This document shows, piece after piece, positions 54,150 to 63,058 of a stretch of 64,000 bases of DNA (position 1 is its first letter; each line of letters begins with the position of its first letter). Source of the DNA: an uncultured Myxococcales bacterium. GTDB lineage: Bacteria > Myxococcota_A > UBA9042. The notes beneath the pieces were generated by a model. The model had not been told where the DNA came from and searched no databases. It saw only the letters and a program-made list of their open reading frames with translations. The stretch is from NCBI GenBank assembly GCA_903929795.1, contig CAIYWC010000195.1:1-64000 (forward strand), read 5' to 3'. The position numbers were made by a program, and so were the translations under genes.

Positions 54150-55268
54150 TCATGGACGCACCGTCGCGTCCTCTGTCGCGGCGCCGAAGTGGACCATCGA
54201 ACCAAAGGCATAGGGCGGCGCCGAGATCTGGCCGCCGACGGCGTAGACGTCGCCGCTTTCGCCTTTCCAAACTCCGTGTAAATCATCAAGAATCGTGCCG
54301 GAGGCCGCGCCGTCTGCGCCCCAGACGCCGCCGCATCTGCGCCAGACCGCGCCGTTGAAGCCGACGGCGACGGCGTTGCCGTTGCTGGAGACCGAGACGC
54401 CGTTCAAGGCGGGCGGCGTTCCGACGATTGTCCCTGCGTTCCAGCCACTTCCGGAATTCTCCAACAGGACGCCCGCGCCGAAGCCGCCGACCGCGATGGC
54501 CAGCGATGCGTTGCCAGAGACGGTGAAGATGGGGTCGGTGACGCCGCTGGGTTCGTCCGTCCAGCTGCCGTCGTGCCGGCGCAAGATGTGGCCGCCGCTG
54601 CCGACCACCCAGAGGTCCTGGCCGTTGCCCCAGACCTTGAACCAGGAGGCAGCGCTGTTTTGCGCGTCGGTCACGCCGGCTGCCGCAGTCCAAGCCGCGC
54701 CGTCGTAGTGCCAAATGACGCCGCAGGGCCCGGTGCCGGGACACGAGCCGGGGCCGCCCACGGCGTACACGTCGCTGTCAGTGACGGCGTGGATGCCAAA
54801 AAGCTGCGTTTTATCAGGAGCTTGTGTGACGACGAAGGTGCCGTCCGCGCCGCGCCGCACGATCTGTCCGCTACTGCCGACCAGCCACAGGCTGCCGGCT
54901 GCCTGGCCGGGCGTGACCCACCACAACTCGCCGGTCGCGCCAGACTTGAAGCGCGTCCACGCGTTGCCGTCCCAATGCAGCACTTGCGGGCCAAAATCGG
55001 CCTTGTCGGTCGCCGTTGCGCCGACCGCCCAGACGTCGTCTGCCGCTGCGCCCCAGGTGCTGAACAGGGCGCCGTGGAGCGTCGCATGGGCGCTGTCGTG
55101 CAGGACTTCCCAGGCCGCGCCGGCAAGCGGTGGATCGGCGGCACACGCGACCGTAACGGCAGTCGGTGCGGCCGCAGCACAGCCCGCAAGCAGCAAGCAA
55201 ACGGCGAATACGAGGCCGCCTTGGGCCGAAACCGCGCGACGGGACAGAGCGGTGGCAAGGGCAGGCAT
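54150..55268 (-). CDS. Beta-propeller lipoprotein A
   Basis: 372 residues, signal ending LLAGC (about residue 30). Blades of the same kind as protein A' occur: STWGAAADDVWAVGA, IHAVTDSDVYAVGG, FKVWGNGQDLWVVGSGGHILRR and WKGESGDVYAVGG. Both proteins carry the same order LWW(V/I)T..., CG.IWHYDG, SWFKV, GHIL. That points to a common parent gene. The ATG at 55268 has GGAG about 11 bases upstream. It is the first of four minus-strand propeller genes and is divergent from the MoxR gene, with 126 bp between. Confidence 0.8.
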   Translation of the reverse strand: MPALATALSRRAVSAQGGLVFAVCLLLAGCAAAAPTAVTVACAADPPLAGAAWEVLHDSAHATLHGALFSTWGAAADDVWAVGATATDKADFGPQVLHWDGNAWTRFKSGATGELWWVTPGQAAGSLWLVGSSGQIVRRGADGTFVVTQAPDKTQLFGIHAVTDSDVYAVGGPGSCPGTGPCGVIWHYDGAAWTAAAGVTDAQNSAASWFKVWGNGQDLWVVGSGGHILRRHDGSWTDEPSGVTDPIFTVSGNASLAIAVGGFGAGVLLENSGSGWNAGTIVGTPPALNGVSVSSNGNAVAVGFNGAVWRRCGGVWGADGAASGTILDDLHGVWKGESGDVYAVGGQISAPPYAFGSMVHFGAATEDATVRP

Positions 55269-55394
55269 GACGGCGGACGCTCCAGGCAGGCGGCCGCAGC
55301 CTAGCAAACGCCCCGCGCCGTGGCGAGCCGCGTAGCGCAACCCCGGTCCGCTGTGTACACTGCCTCGCGCGCCGCTTGCCGCGCCGGAGTGTTC

Positions 55395-56246
55395 ATGTCC
55401 ATCTCGCGCCATTCCTCGTTGCCGGCCTGGACCGGAACGGAAACCTACATCGCCGACGAGTCGCTGCAGGCGATCGTCAACGTCGCCGTCGGCCTCGGTC
55501 GGCCGCTGCTGGTCAAGGGCGAGCCGGGCACCGGCAAGACGCTGCTGGCCTACGCGGTCGCGGAGGGCCTGAAGCTGCCGCTGCTGACGTGGCACATCAA
55601 GTCGACGACCCGGGCGCAGGATGGCCTGTACCTGTACGACACCGTAGCGCGGCTGAATGACTCGCGTTTTGGCGATCACGACGTGCGCGACATCGCGCAG
55701 TACATCAAGCTCGGGCCGCTGGGCGAAGCGTTTGAGCGCAGCCAAAAGGGCGAACGCGTCGTGCTGCTGATCGACGAGATTGACAAGGCGGATATCGAAT
55801 TTCCCAATGATCTCCTGCATGAGCTGGACGCGATGCGGTTCACCATCGCCGAGACGGGCAAGGAAATTCGCGCGGCGGAGCGGCCGATCGTGCTGATTAC
55901 CTCGAACGCCGAAAAGGAGCTGCCCGACGCGTTCCTGCGGCGCTGCGTGTTTCACTACATTGAATTTCCTGATGAAACCCAGCTGGCGCGCATTTGCCGG
56001 GTGCATCATCCGGACGTCGATGAGAAGCTGCTGGCGGCGGCGCTGCGCAAGTTCGTGCAGATCCGGGCGGTGCAGGATTTGCGCAAGAAACCAACGACTT
56101 CAGAGCTGATCGACTGGCTGTCGAGCCTGCGGCTGTCTGGCATCGACGCGGCCAAGCTGGAGGCGACGCTGCCGTTTGCCGGCGTGCTGCTCAAGCAGGA
56201 AAACGACGCGCAACGGGTGCTGCGCGCTGCCTCGCCGCGGCGCTAG
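55395..56246 (+). CDS. MoxR family AAA+ ATPase
   Basis: A 283-residue AAA+ protein: Walker A GEPGTGKT (42-49), Walker B VVLLIDEIDKAD, sensor 1 IVLITSNAEKELPDAF and arginine finger LRRCVFHYI. MoxR ATPases act as chaperones that help metal centres or surface proteins assemble, usually with a VWA partner. That partner lies nine bases downstream here. ATG 55395 has GGAG six bases upstream. The longer in-frame start was rejected for lack of family match. Confidence 0.94.
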   Translation: MSISRHSSLPAWTGTETYIADESLQAIVNVAVGLGRPLLVKGEPGTGKTLLAYAVAEGLKLPLLTWHIKSTTRAQDGLYLYDTVARLNDSRFGDHDVRDIAQYIKLGPLGEAFERSQKGERVVLLIDEIDKADIEFPNDLLHELDAMRFTIAETGKEIRAAERPIVLITSNAEKELPDAFLRRCVFHYIEFPDETQLARICRVHHPDVDEKLLAAALRKFVQIRAVQDLRKKPTTSELIDWLSSLRLSGIDAAKLEATLPFAGVLLKQENDAQRVLRAASPRR

Positions 56247-56255
56247 GATGGCGGA

Positions 56256-57488
56256 ATGTTTGAAGGATTTCATTCGGTTCTGCGACTTGCCGGCCTCAAG
56301 GTCGGCGTTGGCGAATGGCTGACGGTGACCGAGGCCCTGGACAGCGGGCTCATCGGGCCGTCGCTCAAGGAATTCTACAGCACCACGCGCGCGCTGGTCT
56401 GCCGGGACGAGGCGGATTACGACCGGTTTGATCAAGCTTTTGCCGCGTATTTTCAAGGGGCTGTGCTGCCGGCGCCGGTGAGCCAGATGCTGCAGTCGTG
56501 GCTGGATGACCCGCTGGCGAAGCCGCCGCTGACGCCGCAGGAGCTTGAGGCGCTGCCGCACTACGACCTGGAGCAGTTGCGCAAGCTGTACGAGGAGCGG
56601 TTGAAAGAGCAGACGGAGCGGCACGACGGCGGGTCGCACTGGATCGGCACGGGCGGCACGAGCCCGTTTGGCCAGGGCGGCCAGCACCCGACCGGCATGC
56701 GCGTGGGCGAGGGCGCGAGCGGGCGCGGGCAGGCGATCGCGGCGGCACGTGCGCGGCGGTTTCGCAACTACCGGGACGACGTCGTGCTGGACACGCGGCA
56801 GTTGGCGGTCGCCGTGCGTCGATTGCGGCGGCTGGAGCGCAAGAGCCGGCGGCTTGAGCTGGATATGCCTGAAACAATTCGCAAAACGGCGGACAATGGC
56901 GGCGACATCGAGATCGTCGAGCGGCCGGAGCGGCGCAACCAGGCGCGCGTGGTGCTGATGCTGGATGCAGGCGGCTCGATGGATCCACATGTCCGCAGCG
57001 TGCAAGCGTTTTTCTCGGCGATGAAGCAGGGCGGCGGGCTGCGCGACGTGGAGGCGTACTACTTTCACAACTGTGTCTACGCTGAGGTGTACAGCGACAT
57101 GGCGCTGCTGAAGAAAAAGCCGCTGGCGGAGCTGACCCGCAGCGTGCCGCCAAACACGAACCTGGTGATGGTGGGCGACGCCTGGATGGCACCGCGGGAG
57201 CTGTTTTCACCTTACGGTTCCATTGAATACGGCACAACGGATGAAGTTCCAGGTATCGATCGGCTCCGCGATCTGGCCGCGGCGTTTCCCAAGCGCGTGT
57301 GGCTCAATCCAATCCCTGAAAATTATTGGGGAGAGTCGACGATTCGCGCTGTGGCGGACATCATCCCGATGTTCCCGATGACGGTGGAGGGAATGGTCGC
57401 GGCGGTTCAGGTTCTATTGGGACGGGGCGATGTGCGCGCCAAGCGGGCGCCGAAGCGGCCGTGGCCATCGCCTCAGGATGTGTTTTGA
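56256..57488 (+). CDS. VWA domain protein (CoxE-like), MoxR partner
   Basis: 410 residues. The N-terminal half is helical. A Gly/Ser-rich linker (about 126-160: GGSHWIGTGGTSPFGQGG) leads into a VWA domain. The MIDAS motif reads DAGGS (237-241) rather than DxSxS, so the first serine ligand is Gly, a change seen in this family. Later NTNLVMVGDAWMAP gives the second metal loop. It probably works with the MoxR ATPase encoded immediately upstream in maturing a metal enzyme or envelope complex. The target is not visible in the window. Confidence 0.9.
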   Translation: MFEGFHSVLRLAGLKVGVGEWLTVTEALDSGLIGPSLKEFYSTTRALVCRDEADYDRFDQAFAAYFQGAVLPAPVSQMLQSWLDDPLAKPPLTPQELEALPHYDLEQLRKLYEERLKEQTERHDGGSHWIGTGGTSPFGQGGQHPTGMRVGEGASGRGQAIAAARARRFRNYRDDVVLDTRQLAVAVRRLRRLERKSRRLELDMPETIRKTADNGGDIEIVERPERRNQARVVLMLDAGGSMDPHVRSVQAFFSAMKQGGGLRDVEAYYFHNCVYAEVYSDMALLKKKPLAELTRSVPPNTNLVMVGDAWMAPRELFSPYGSIEYGTTDEVPGIDRLRDLAAAFPKRVWLNPIPENYWGESTIRAVADIIPMFPMTVEGMVAAVQVLLGRGDVRAKRAPKRPWPSPQDVF

Positions 57489-57589
57489 CGGCGGTAGCGG
57501 CCGGGGCGAAGGCATCGTCCGGCGCAGACCTCGACAAAGGCCAGCGCCTCCGTCATTCTGCGAACGCTTTTGCGCTGGAACCGCGCCGG

Positions 57590-58648
57590 ATGACCATGAA
57601 AAACGCCTGCCTGACCGCTCTTGTCCTGTCCTGGCCGCAACTGGCGCTAAGCCAGCCGCCGCCCGCGCCCACGCTGGCGCCCGCCGTCGCGCCGGAAGAC
57701 GTCGATCAGGTCGAGGAGAGCCAGCTGGTGCACGGCGTGCAGACTTCCGCGCGCGTGTACACCAAGGACGCTGCGACCGGGCGCGCGGCGGCCCAGGCGG
57801 CGTTGCGCGAAATCATGCGTATTTACGACAAGTTTGACCTGCACGTGCGCGAATCCGAGGCGGCGGCGATCAACGGCGCAGGCGGCAGCGACGAGGCGAT
57901 GGTCAGTGAGGAGACTTTTGCGCTCCTGACGCGTATGCTGGACCTGTGTCGTCGGTCAAATGGCGCGTATGATCCGACGGTTGCCTCCTATGACTTTCTG
58001 TGGAACTTCGGCAATCGCCCCTTTGTCCGCCCGCTGGCTGATGAAATCGCGGGTCGGCGCAAAATGACGGGCTGCGACAAGGTGATCCTCAAACCGCAAA
58101 ACCGCGCGGTGCGCCTGCCGATTCCGGGAACGCGCGTCACGTTCGCGGGCGTGCTGCACGGTTTTGCCATGGAGCGCAGCGCGGAGGTGCTGCGCAAGGC
58201 CGGCTTGAACGACTTTCGCATCCGCATCGGCAACGACCAGTTCGCGCAAGGCCGCGTGGGCACACGGCATTGGCTGACGACCGCGCCGAACACGCGCATG
58301 CCCGACGAGCAACCGCTGCAAGTGTATTTGACGAGCCAGGCGGCGGTGACGGTCTCGGACAGCGACCGATTTGTCATCAAGAACGGCAAGCGCTACCACG
58401 ATGGCCTCGATCCGCGCACCGGAATGCCGGCGGAGGGGACGGTGCAGGCGACGGTCATCGCGACGGATCCAACGATGGCGGGCGCGATGGCGCGCGCGGT
58501 GTTTGTGCTGGGACCCAAGGCGGGTCTGGCGCTGCTGGCGCACGACAAACAGGCCGAAGGCTTCGTCATTGACGCGACCGGCAAGCTCTGGGCTTCGCCG
58601 GCGATGAGCGAATACGCCCACCTCCCGGCGAGGATCCCAGTTGAGTAG
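57590..58648 (+). CDS. ApbE-like protein with a degraded active site
   Basis: 352 residues, with a signal peptide (MTMKNACLTALVLSWPQLALS), so exported. The fold reads as ApbE, the FAD:protein FMN transferase: YDPTVASYDFLWNFG, VTFAGVLHGFAMERSAEVL, and YHDGLDPRTGMPA (the HIIDPRTG region). Key positions differ. The KG pair is HG (His190), GGD is GND (residues 214-216), and the metal-binding AD.LAT loop reads AGAMAR, with Gly298 and Arg302 replacing Asp and Thr. FMN transfer is therefore doubtful; FAD binding or another role may remain. The start could be ATG 57596. It lies 101 bp downstream of the VWA gene. Confidence 0.82.
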   Translation: MTMKNACLTALVLSWPQLALSQPPPAPTLAPAVAPEDVDQVEESQLVHGVQTSARVYTKDAATGRAAAQAALREIMRIYDKFDLHVRESEAAAINGAGGSDEAMVSEETFALLTRMLDLCRRSNGAYDPTVASYDFLWNFGNRPFVRPLADEIAGRRKMTGCDKVILKPQNRAVRLPIPGTRVTFAGVLHGFAMERSAEVLRKAGLNDFRIRIGNDQFAQGRVGTRHWLTTAPNTRMPDEQPLQVYLTSQAAVTVSDSDRFVIKNGKRYHDGLDPRTGMPAEGTVQATVIATDPTMAGAMARAVFVLGPKAGLALLAHDKQAEGFVIDATGKLWASPAMSEYAHLPARIPVE

Positions 58649-58678
58649 CCCGCGCGAGCAGCGGGCGGATTGGGTGAT

Positions 58679-59680
58679 ATGCGCTTGAAATATCTGCTGA
58701 TTCTGCTGGTGCTGGATCTGACGGCTTGCGTGGATGCCCCGGCTGAGCGGCCAGCTGCGGCATATGGCGCGACGGCGCACGCGCTGACGGCGGCGGAGTA
58801 CGCGCTGGCGACCTGGATCACCAGCCCGAATTTCGACGCGATGAGCCGTAAGCCGGGCGACGTCACGATCATCGTCATCCACACCACCGAGGGCACGTAC
58901 CAGAGCGCGATTGACTGGTTTGCCGACCCGGCATCGCAGGTTTCCGCGCACTACATCGTGTCCAAAACCGGCGAGATCACGCAGATGGTCCACGAAAAGG
59001 ACAAGGCGTGGCATGTCCTGGCGTCGAACAGCTACACGATCGGCATCGAGCACGAGGGGATGATCGAGGACTCGAACTGGGTGACCGAGCCGATGCTGGA
59101 CGCGTCGGCGCAACTGTGCTGTTACCTCCTGAAAAAATGGCAGATTCCGGCGACGCGCGACCACATCAAGGGCCATGTGGAGCTGCCGAACCAGACGCAC
59201 AAGGATCCCGGCGCGTACTGGCCGTGGGACACGTACATGACCAAGGTCGCGGCGTGCATGGGCGCGCCGACCGTGCCGTGCGGCAGCTGCGACGACAAAA
59301 ATGTTTGCACGACGGATAGTTGCGTCGCCGGGGCCTGCGCGCATACGCCGACGGATGGCAGGTGTGAAGACGGCGACCCGTGCACGGTCGGCGACCACTG
59401 CGCGCAAGGCTTGTGCCTGCCGGGCCCTGCGACCGGCTGTGGTGCCGACGCCGTTTCTGCCGATGCCGCGCGGCCCGATAGCGGAGCGCCGGACAGCGGA
59501 GGCCCAACTGGCCGGGATGGCGTGAACGCGGCCGATAGCAGCGTGAGCGGTTCGGCGACCAGCGCGGCGGTTGGCAAAGCGGGCGGCTGTCAGGCGGGGG
59601 CCGGCGGCAGCGCTTCGCTCGTTGCTGCGGCCTGCGCGCTCGTCCTGGGTCTCTTGCTCCGCCTGCGTCGCCGGGCATGA
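58679..59680 (+). CDS. N-acetylmuramoyl-L-alanine amidase lipoprotein with Cys-rich repeats and MYXO-CTERM-like tail
   Basis: 333 residues. It has signal MRLKYLLILLVLDLTAC (Cys17) and an Amidase_2 domain at about 45-195. His68 (VIHTTEG) and the GH...HKDPGAYWPW segment (166-183) provide the zinc ligands and active site that cut between muramic acid and the stem peptide. Two Cys-rich units follow (CDDKNVCTTDSC, CEDGDPCTVGDHC), then an Ala/Asp linker. The C-terminus (GGC, hydrophobic helix, RLRRRA) resembles a MYXO-CTERM sorting tail. Having both a lipobox and such a tail is unusual. ATG 58679 was chosen over TTG 58670. Its stop overlaps the next start (ATGA). Confidence 0.88.
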   Translation: MRLKYLLILLVLDLTACVDAPAERPAAAYGATAHALTAAEYALATWITSPNFDAMSRKPGDVTIIVIHTTEGTYQSAIDWFADPASQVSAHYIVSKTGEITQMVHEKDKAWHVLASNSYTIGIEHEGMIEDSNWVTEPMLDASAQLCCYLLKKWQIPATRDHIKGHVELPNQTHKDPGAYWPWDTYMTKVAACMGAPTVPCGSCDDKNVCTTDSCVAGACAHTPTDGRCEDGDPCTVGDHCAQGLCLPGPATGCGADAVSADAARPDSGAPDSGGPTGRDGVNAADSSVSGSATSAAVGKAGGCQAGAGGSASLVAAACALVLGLLLRLRRRA

Positions 59681-60411
59681 CGTCGCACGTGGACCGCAAC
59701 CTGCTGACCGGCCTCGCCATTTCGCTTGCGCTCGCCGCCGTGCTTGCGCTGGCCGTGCTCCGCTTGCCGCCGCGGCCCTTTCACGCGTCGCCACCTGCGC
59801 CGCCGGAGCCGCGGGCATCGTCAGCTTGGGCGGAACCGCGCGACATCGATTGGCGTCCCCGCGCGGCGCACGCCGCCCCGCAACCCGCCGACTCCGCACC
59901 GCCTGCCGCGGCCTCTGCCAAGACACGGCCCCAAGCCCGCGCGCGCGCGGCCGTTGGCGGGATCGCCGTTGCTGCTGGGCCAACCGGCGCTGTGGCTGTT
60001 CCGGCGGCGTCTGGGGCTGCGGGTGCGGCGGTCCCAGCGGAAGTTGCCGCTGTTGGCGCGGATGGCCAGGGCGCAGGTGCATCCGCGGCGGGTGCGGGCG
60101 CCGGCGCGGGCGACGCGGTGTACGGTCTGGGCGACGTGGACGTCCCGCCGCAGCCGCTGACGCCGTTGGACGCGCCGTTTCCGCCGAATGCGCAGCGCTT
60201 GGGCCTGTCCGCCCAAGTGTTGTTGACGTTGGTCCTGGACGTGGAGGGGCGCGTGGCGCACGTGGATGCCCGGTGCACGGGCTGCGATCCGAGCTTTTTG
60301 CGCGCCGCCCGCGACGCCGCCCGCACGTGGCGTTTCGCGCCCGCGCGCCTGCATGGCCAGACCGTGCGCGTGCGCGTAGAGAAACCGCTGGTTTTTGAGC
60401 TGGACGAGTAG
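59677..60411 (+). CDS. TonB-like energy transducer protein
   Basis: 244 residues. A short cytoplasmic N-terminus leads into one transmembrane helix (about 10-28: LLTGLAISLALAAVLALAVL). A Pro/Ala/Gly-rich spacer of roughly 120 residues follows. The TonB C-terminal fold comes last (about 155-244: QVLLTLVLDVEGRVAHVDAR, AARDAARTWRFAPARLHGQTVRVRVEKPLVF). It would carry energy from an ExbBD motor to outer-membrane receptors; no exbB or exbD is in the window. Two extra cysteines (RCTGCD) are seen in the C-terminal domain. The ATG overlaps the amidase stop by four bases. Confidence 0.88.
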   Translation: MTSHVDRNLLTGLAISLALAAVLALAVLRLPPRPFHASPPAPPEPRASSAWAEPRDIDWRPRAAHAAPQPADSAPPAAASAKTRPQARARAAVGGIAVAAGPTGAVAVPAASGAAGAAVPAEVAAVGADGQGAGASAAGAGAGAGDAVYGLGDVDVPPQPLTPLDAPFPPNAQRLGLSAQVLLTLVLDVEGRVAHVDARCTGCDPSFLRAARDAARTWRFAPARLHGQTVRVRVEKPLVFELDE

Positions 60412-60417
60412 GGCACC

Positions 60418-61566
60418 ATGGAACTTCGGATGCACGATAGCCTCGGCGCGCTGGCGCCCGCGGCCTGGGACGCGCTGATCGGCGAGCACTGGCCGTTCCT
60501 GGAGCACGCGTTCCTGTATGGCCTGGAGCTGACCGCGTGCGTGGGCGGCCAGACGGGCTGGCAGCCGCTGCCGCTGGGCGTCTACGACGGCGATGCGCTC
60601 GTGGCGGCGGCTCCGCTGTACCTGCGCACGGATTCCTACGGCGAGTTCATTTTCGACTGGGCATGGGCCGATTTCTACCACCGCAACGGCGTGCCGTATT
60701 ATCCAAAACTGACGGTCGCGCCGCCGTTTACGCCGGCGACCGGGCCGCGGTTGCTTGTGCATCCGGGGCATCCGCAGCCCGATCGCCTGCGCGCGCTGCT
60801 GGCGGAGGGCATCCAGGCGGTGGCTGCGCGGGTGGGTGCGTCGGGCGCGCACGTGCTGTTTTGCCAGCCGCATGAGGCGGAGCTGCTCGCAGGGCTGGGC
60901 TGGATCCCACGCAAGACGGTGCAGACGGAGTGGAATAATCCCAACCGGCTGAAATTCGAGGATTTTCTGGCGTCGCTACGGGCGCCGGCGCGCAAGGATA
61001 TCCGCAAGGAGCGGCGCAAAGTGGCGGACCTGGGGCTGGACATCCAGACCCTGCGCGGTGACCAGCTGGACGCCGCCGGCTGGCGGGCGCTGCGGCGGTT
61101 CTACGAACTGAACGTGGCGCGGCACGGCGCAGAAGCCTACTTGACGCCGGCGTTCTTTGAGCACCTGCAACGTAATCTACCACATCGCATTCTCGCCTGT
61201 ATGGCTCAGGAATCTAGGCAGTTTGTTGCGGGTACGCTGAGCCTGCAAAAGGGCCAGCACCTCTACGGTCGCTACTGGGGCTGCGACATCGAACGGCCGT
61301 TTCTGCACTTTGAGCTGGCGTTCTACCGGCTGATGGACGCGTGCATCGCGCACGGCTGGACGCACTTTGAGCCCGGCGCCGGCGGTGGTCACAAGCTCAA
61401 CCGCGGGATGCTGCCGGTGCTTGTCGACAGCGCGCACTGGCTGGCGCATCCGGCGTTTCGCCAGGTCATCGGCGACCACGTGGCGCGCGAGCGCGTGGCG
61501 ATGGCCGAGCACGCCGCGGACATGACGCTGCACGCGACGGTCAAGCGCGACGTCCTGTTGCCGTGA
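60418..61566 (+). CDS. GNAT/FemAB-like peptidoglycan biosynthesis protein (COG3146)
   Basis: This 382-residue protein of the COG3146 group has two GNAT-like halves. Family phrases are WPFLEHAFLYGLE, YLRTDSYGEFIFDWAWAD, YYPKLTVAPPFTPATGPRLLV, RKDIRKERRKV, and FEPGAGGGHKLNRGMLPVLVDSAHWLAHP near the end. It is predicted to move an acyl or amino-acyl group in envelope synthesis, but the substrate is not established. It begins six bases after the TonB gene, in the same transcription unit. Confidence 0.9.
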   Translation: MELRMHDSLGALAPAAWDALIGEHWPFLEHAFLYGLELTACVGGQTGWQPLPLGVYDGDALVAAAPLYLRTDSYGEFIFDWAWADFYHRNGVPYYPKLTVAPPFTPATGPRLLVHPGHPQPDRLRALLAEGIQAVAARVGASGAHVLFCQPHEAELLAGLGWIPRKTVQTEWNNPNRLKFEDFLASLRAPARKDIRKERRKVADLGLDIQTLRGDQLDAAGWRALRRFYELNVARHGAEAYLTPAFFEHLQRNLPHRILACMAQESRQFVAGTLSLQKGQHLYGRYWGCDIERPFLHFELAFYRLMDACIAHGWTHFEPGAGGGHKLNRGMLPVLVDSAHWLAHPAFRQVIGDHVARERVAMAEHAADMTLHATVKRDVLLP

Positions 61567-61649
61567 CCCGGACGTTGCGCGCAGGTGGCCAAACTCCTAT
61601 CCTTTCGCCATCGCGCGGTGGTGGGCATGCGCCGCGCGGGGGAGTTCCC

Positions 61650-62747
61650 ATGCGACATTTTGCGGCAAGAAGCTTGGTTCCTGGTGCGCTGGCGCTGGCG
61701 CTCGCAGCGTGTGGTTCGACGACGGGCAGCGCTCCGATCGTGGCGGACGACGCCGCGCAAGATGGCGCGCTGGCGGATTCCGCCGGGACCGACGCTGTCG
61801 CCGAACCTGACGGGACCGCAGTTGATGCGCCCGATGGCGCTTTCCCCGACGTTGCCGCCGAGATCGCGCCCGACGTGAATCCGGACGCAGATGTGCCTGA
61901 TGTTGCATCGGATTCGGATATTACCGCGCCGAGCAACTGCGGTGGAAAGACATCGGTGGCGTGCCCGAGCGGCCAGTTCTGCGCCACGCCGGACGGCCAG
62001 TGCGGCGCCATCGGACATTGCGCGTCCGAGCCGCAGCTGTGCCCCGCGCTTGCCATGCTGGTCTGCGGCTGCGACGGCAAGACCTACGGCAACAGCTGCA
62101 ATGCCAACAGCGTCGGCGTCAGCGTCAACACCACCGGCGCGTGCAGCAGTCCCAGCTCATGCGGCGGACCTGCGGATATCCTGTGCAATTCCGGACAGTT
62201 CTGCGAACTGCTGAGCTGCGGTTCCTCGGCATTCGGCAACTGCCTCGCGTCGCCGGTCGGCTGCCCCAAGAACCTGTCACCGGTCTGCGGCTGCGACGGC
62301 GTCACGTACGGCAACGACTGCCTGCGCCAGGTCGCGGGCGTCGGCAAGGCGTCCGACGGCAGCTGCCCGGCGGCCGGCGCGTGCACCATCGGCGTCGCTT
62401 CGAGCTGCGGCGCCAACCAGCTGTGCCGCGCGGCGACCACCGGCACGTGCAGCGGCACCGGCAGTTGCGTGGGCATCCCGACGCCATGCCCGATGATCGT
62501 GTTGCCAGTCTGCGGCTGCGACGGCAACACCTACAACAACGGCTGCGAAGCGAACAACGCCGGCACCAACGTCGCCAGCAACGGCAAGTGCGGCAGCACG
62601 ACCGGCTGCACCACAACCAAGGATTGTCCTTCGGGTCTTTCGTGCAAGTCTGGCACCTGTGGCACGTGTCCGGGCATCATGTGTACCGCGATCGCGTGCC
62701 CGCAAGGCCAAATCAAGGACCAGTGCTGCAATTGCTACACGCCGTGA
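61650..62747 (+). CDS. Lipoprotein with three Kazal-like inhibitor repeats
   Basis: A 365-residue lipoprotein (signal MRHFAARSLVPGALALALAAC), with an Asp/Ala-rich linker to about 100. Three Cys-rich repeats follow, each holding the Kazal core CGCDG.TY.N.C (VCGCDGKTYGNSC, VCGCDGVTYGNDC, VCGCDGNTYNNGC), preceded by CPSGQFC-like sequence. Kazal domains inhibit serine proteases by a substrate-like loop. In bacteria many such repeats may only bind proteins. A further Cys-rich stretch forms the C-terminus. ATG 61650 has GGAG six bases upstream; the longer in-frame start has no signal. Confidence 0.88.
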   Translation: MRHFAARSLVPGALALALAACGSTTGSAPIVADDAAQDGALADSAGTDAVAEPDGTAVDAPDGAFPDVAAEIAPDVNPDADVPDVASDSDITAPSNCGGKTSVACPSGQFCATPDGQCGAIGHCASEPQLCPALAMLVCGCDGKTYGNSCNANSVGVSVNTTGACSSPSSCGGPADILCNSGQFCELLSCGSSAFGNCLASPVGCPKNLSPVCGCDGVTYGNDCLRQVAGVGKASDGSCPAAGACTIGVASSCGANQLCRAATTGTCSGTGSCVGIPTPCPMIVLPVCGCDGNTYNNGCEANNAGTNVASNGKCGSTTGCTTTKDCPSGLSCKSGTCGTCPGIMCTAIACPQGQIKDQCCNCYTP

Positions 62748-62770
62748 CGGCGAGCCAAGGAGAGCGGACG

Positions 62771-63055
62771 ATGGACGATATTCGGATTGACCGGCAGACG
62801 GCGCACCGGCTGGTGGCGGAAGGTGCCAAGCTGATTGACGCGCGCACGCCCGAGGAGAACGCGGGCGGGGCGCTGCCGGGTGCGATCAACGTGCCGGTGC
62901 AAGTGATTGGCGAGCAGATCGAGCGGTTCGCCAAGCCCGAGGAGACGATCGTGTTATATTGCCGCTCCGGCGGTCGCAGCGACATGGCCGCGCGGATCCT
63001 GCGCAGCATGGGCTACCACAAGGCCTACAACATGGGCGGAATTCACGAGTGGTGA
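62771..63055 (+). CDS. Single-domain rhodanese-like sulfurtransferase
   Basis: 94 residues, a complete rhodanese domain: KLIDARTPEENAGGALPGAINVP, ETIVLYCRSGGRSDMAARIL and KAYNMGGIHEW. Cys64 in YCRSGGRS is the persulfide-bearing residue, with a six-residue loop typical of sulfurtransferases rather than phosphatases. It is cytoplasmic, with no signal. The start has AGGAG upstream. It lies three bases from carF, so the pair is likely co-expressed, though a shared function is not evident. Confidence 0.93.
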   Translation: MDDIRIDRQTAHRLVAEGAKLIDARTPEENAGGALPGAINVPVQVIGEQIERFAKPEETIVLYCRSGGRSDMAARILRSMGYHKAYNMGGIHEW

Positions 63056-63058
63056 CCC

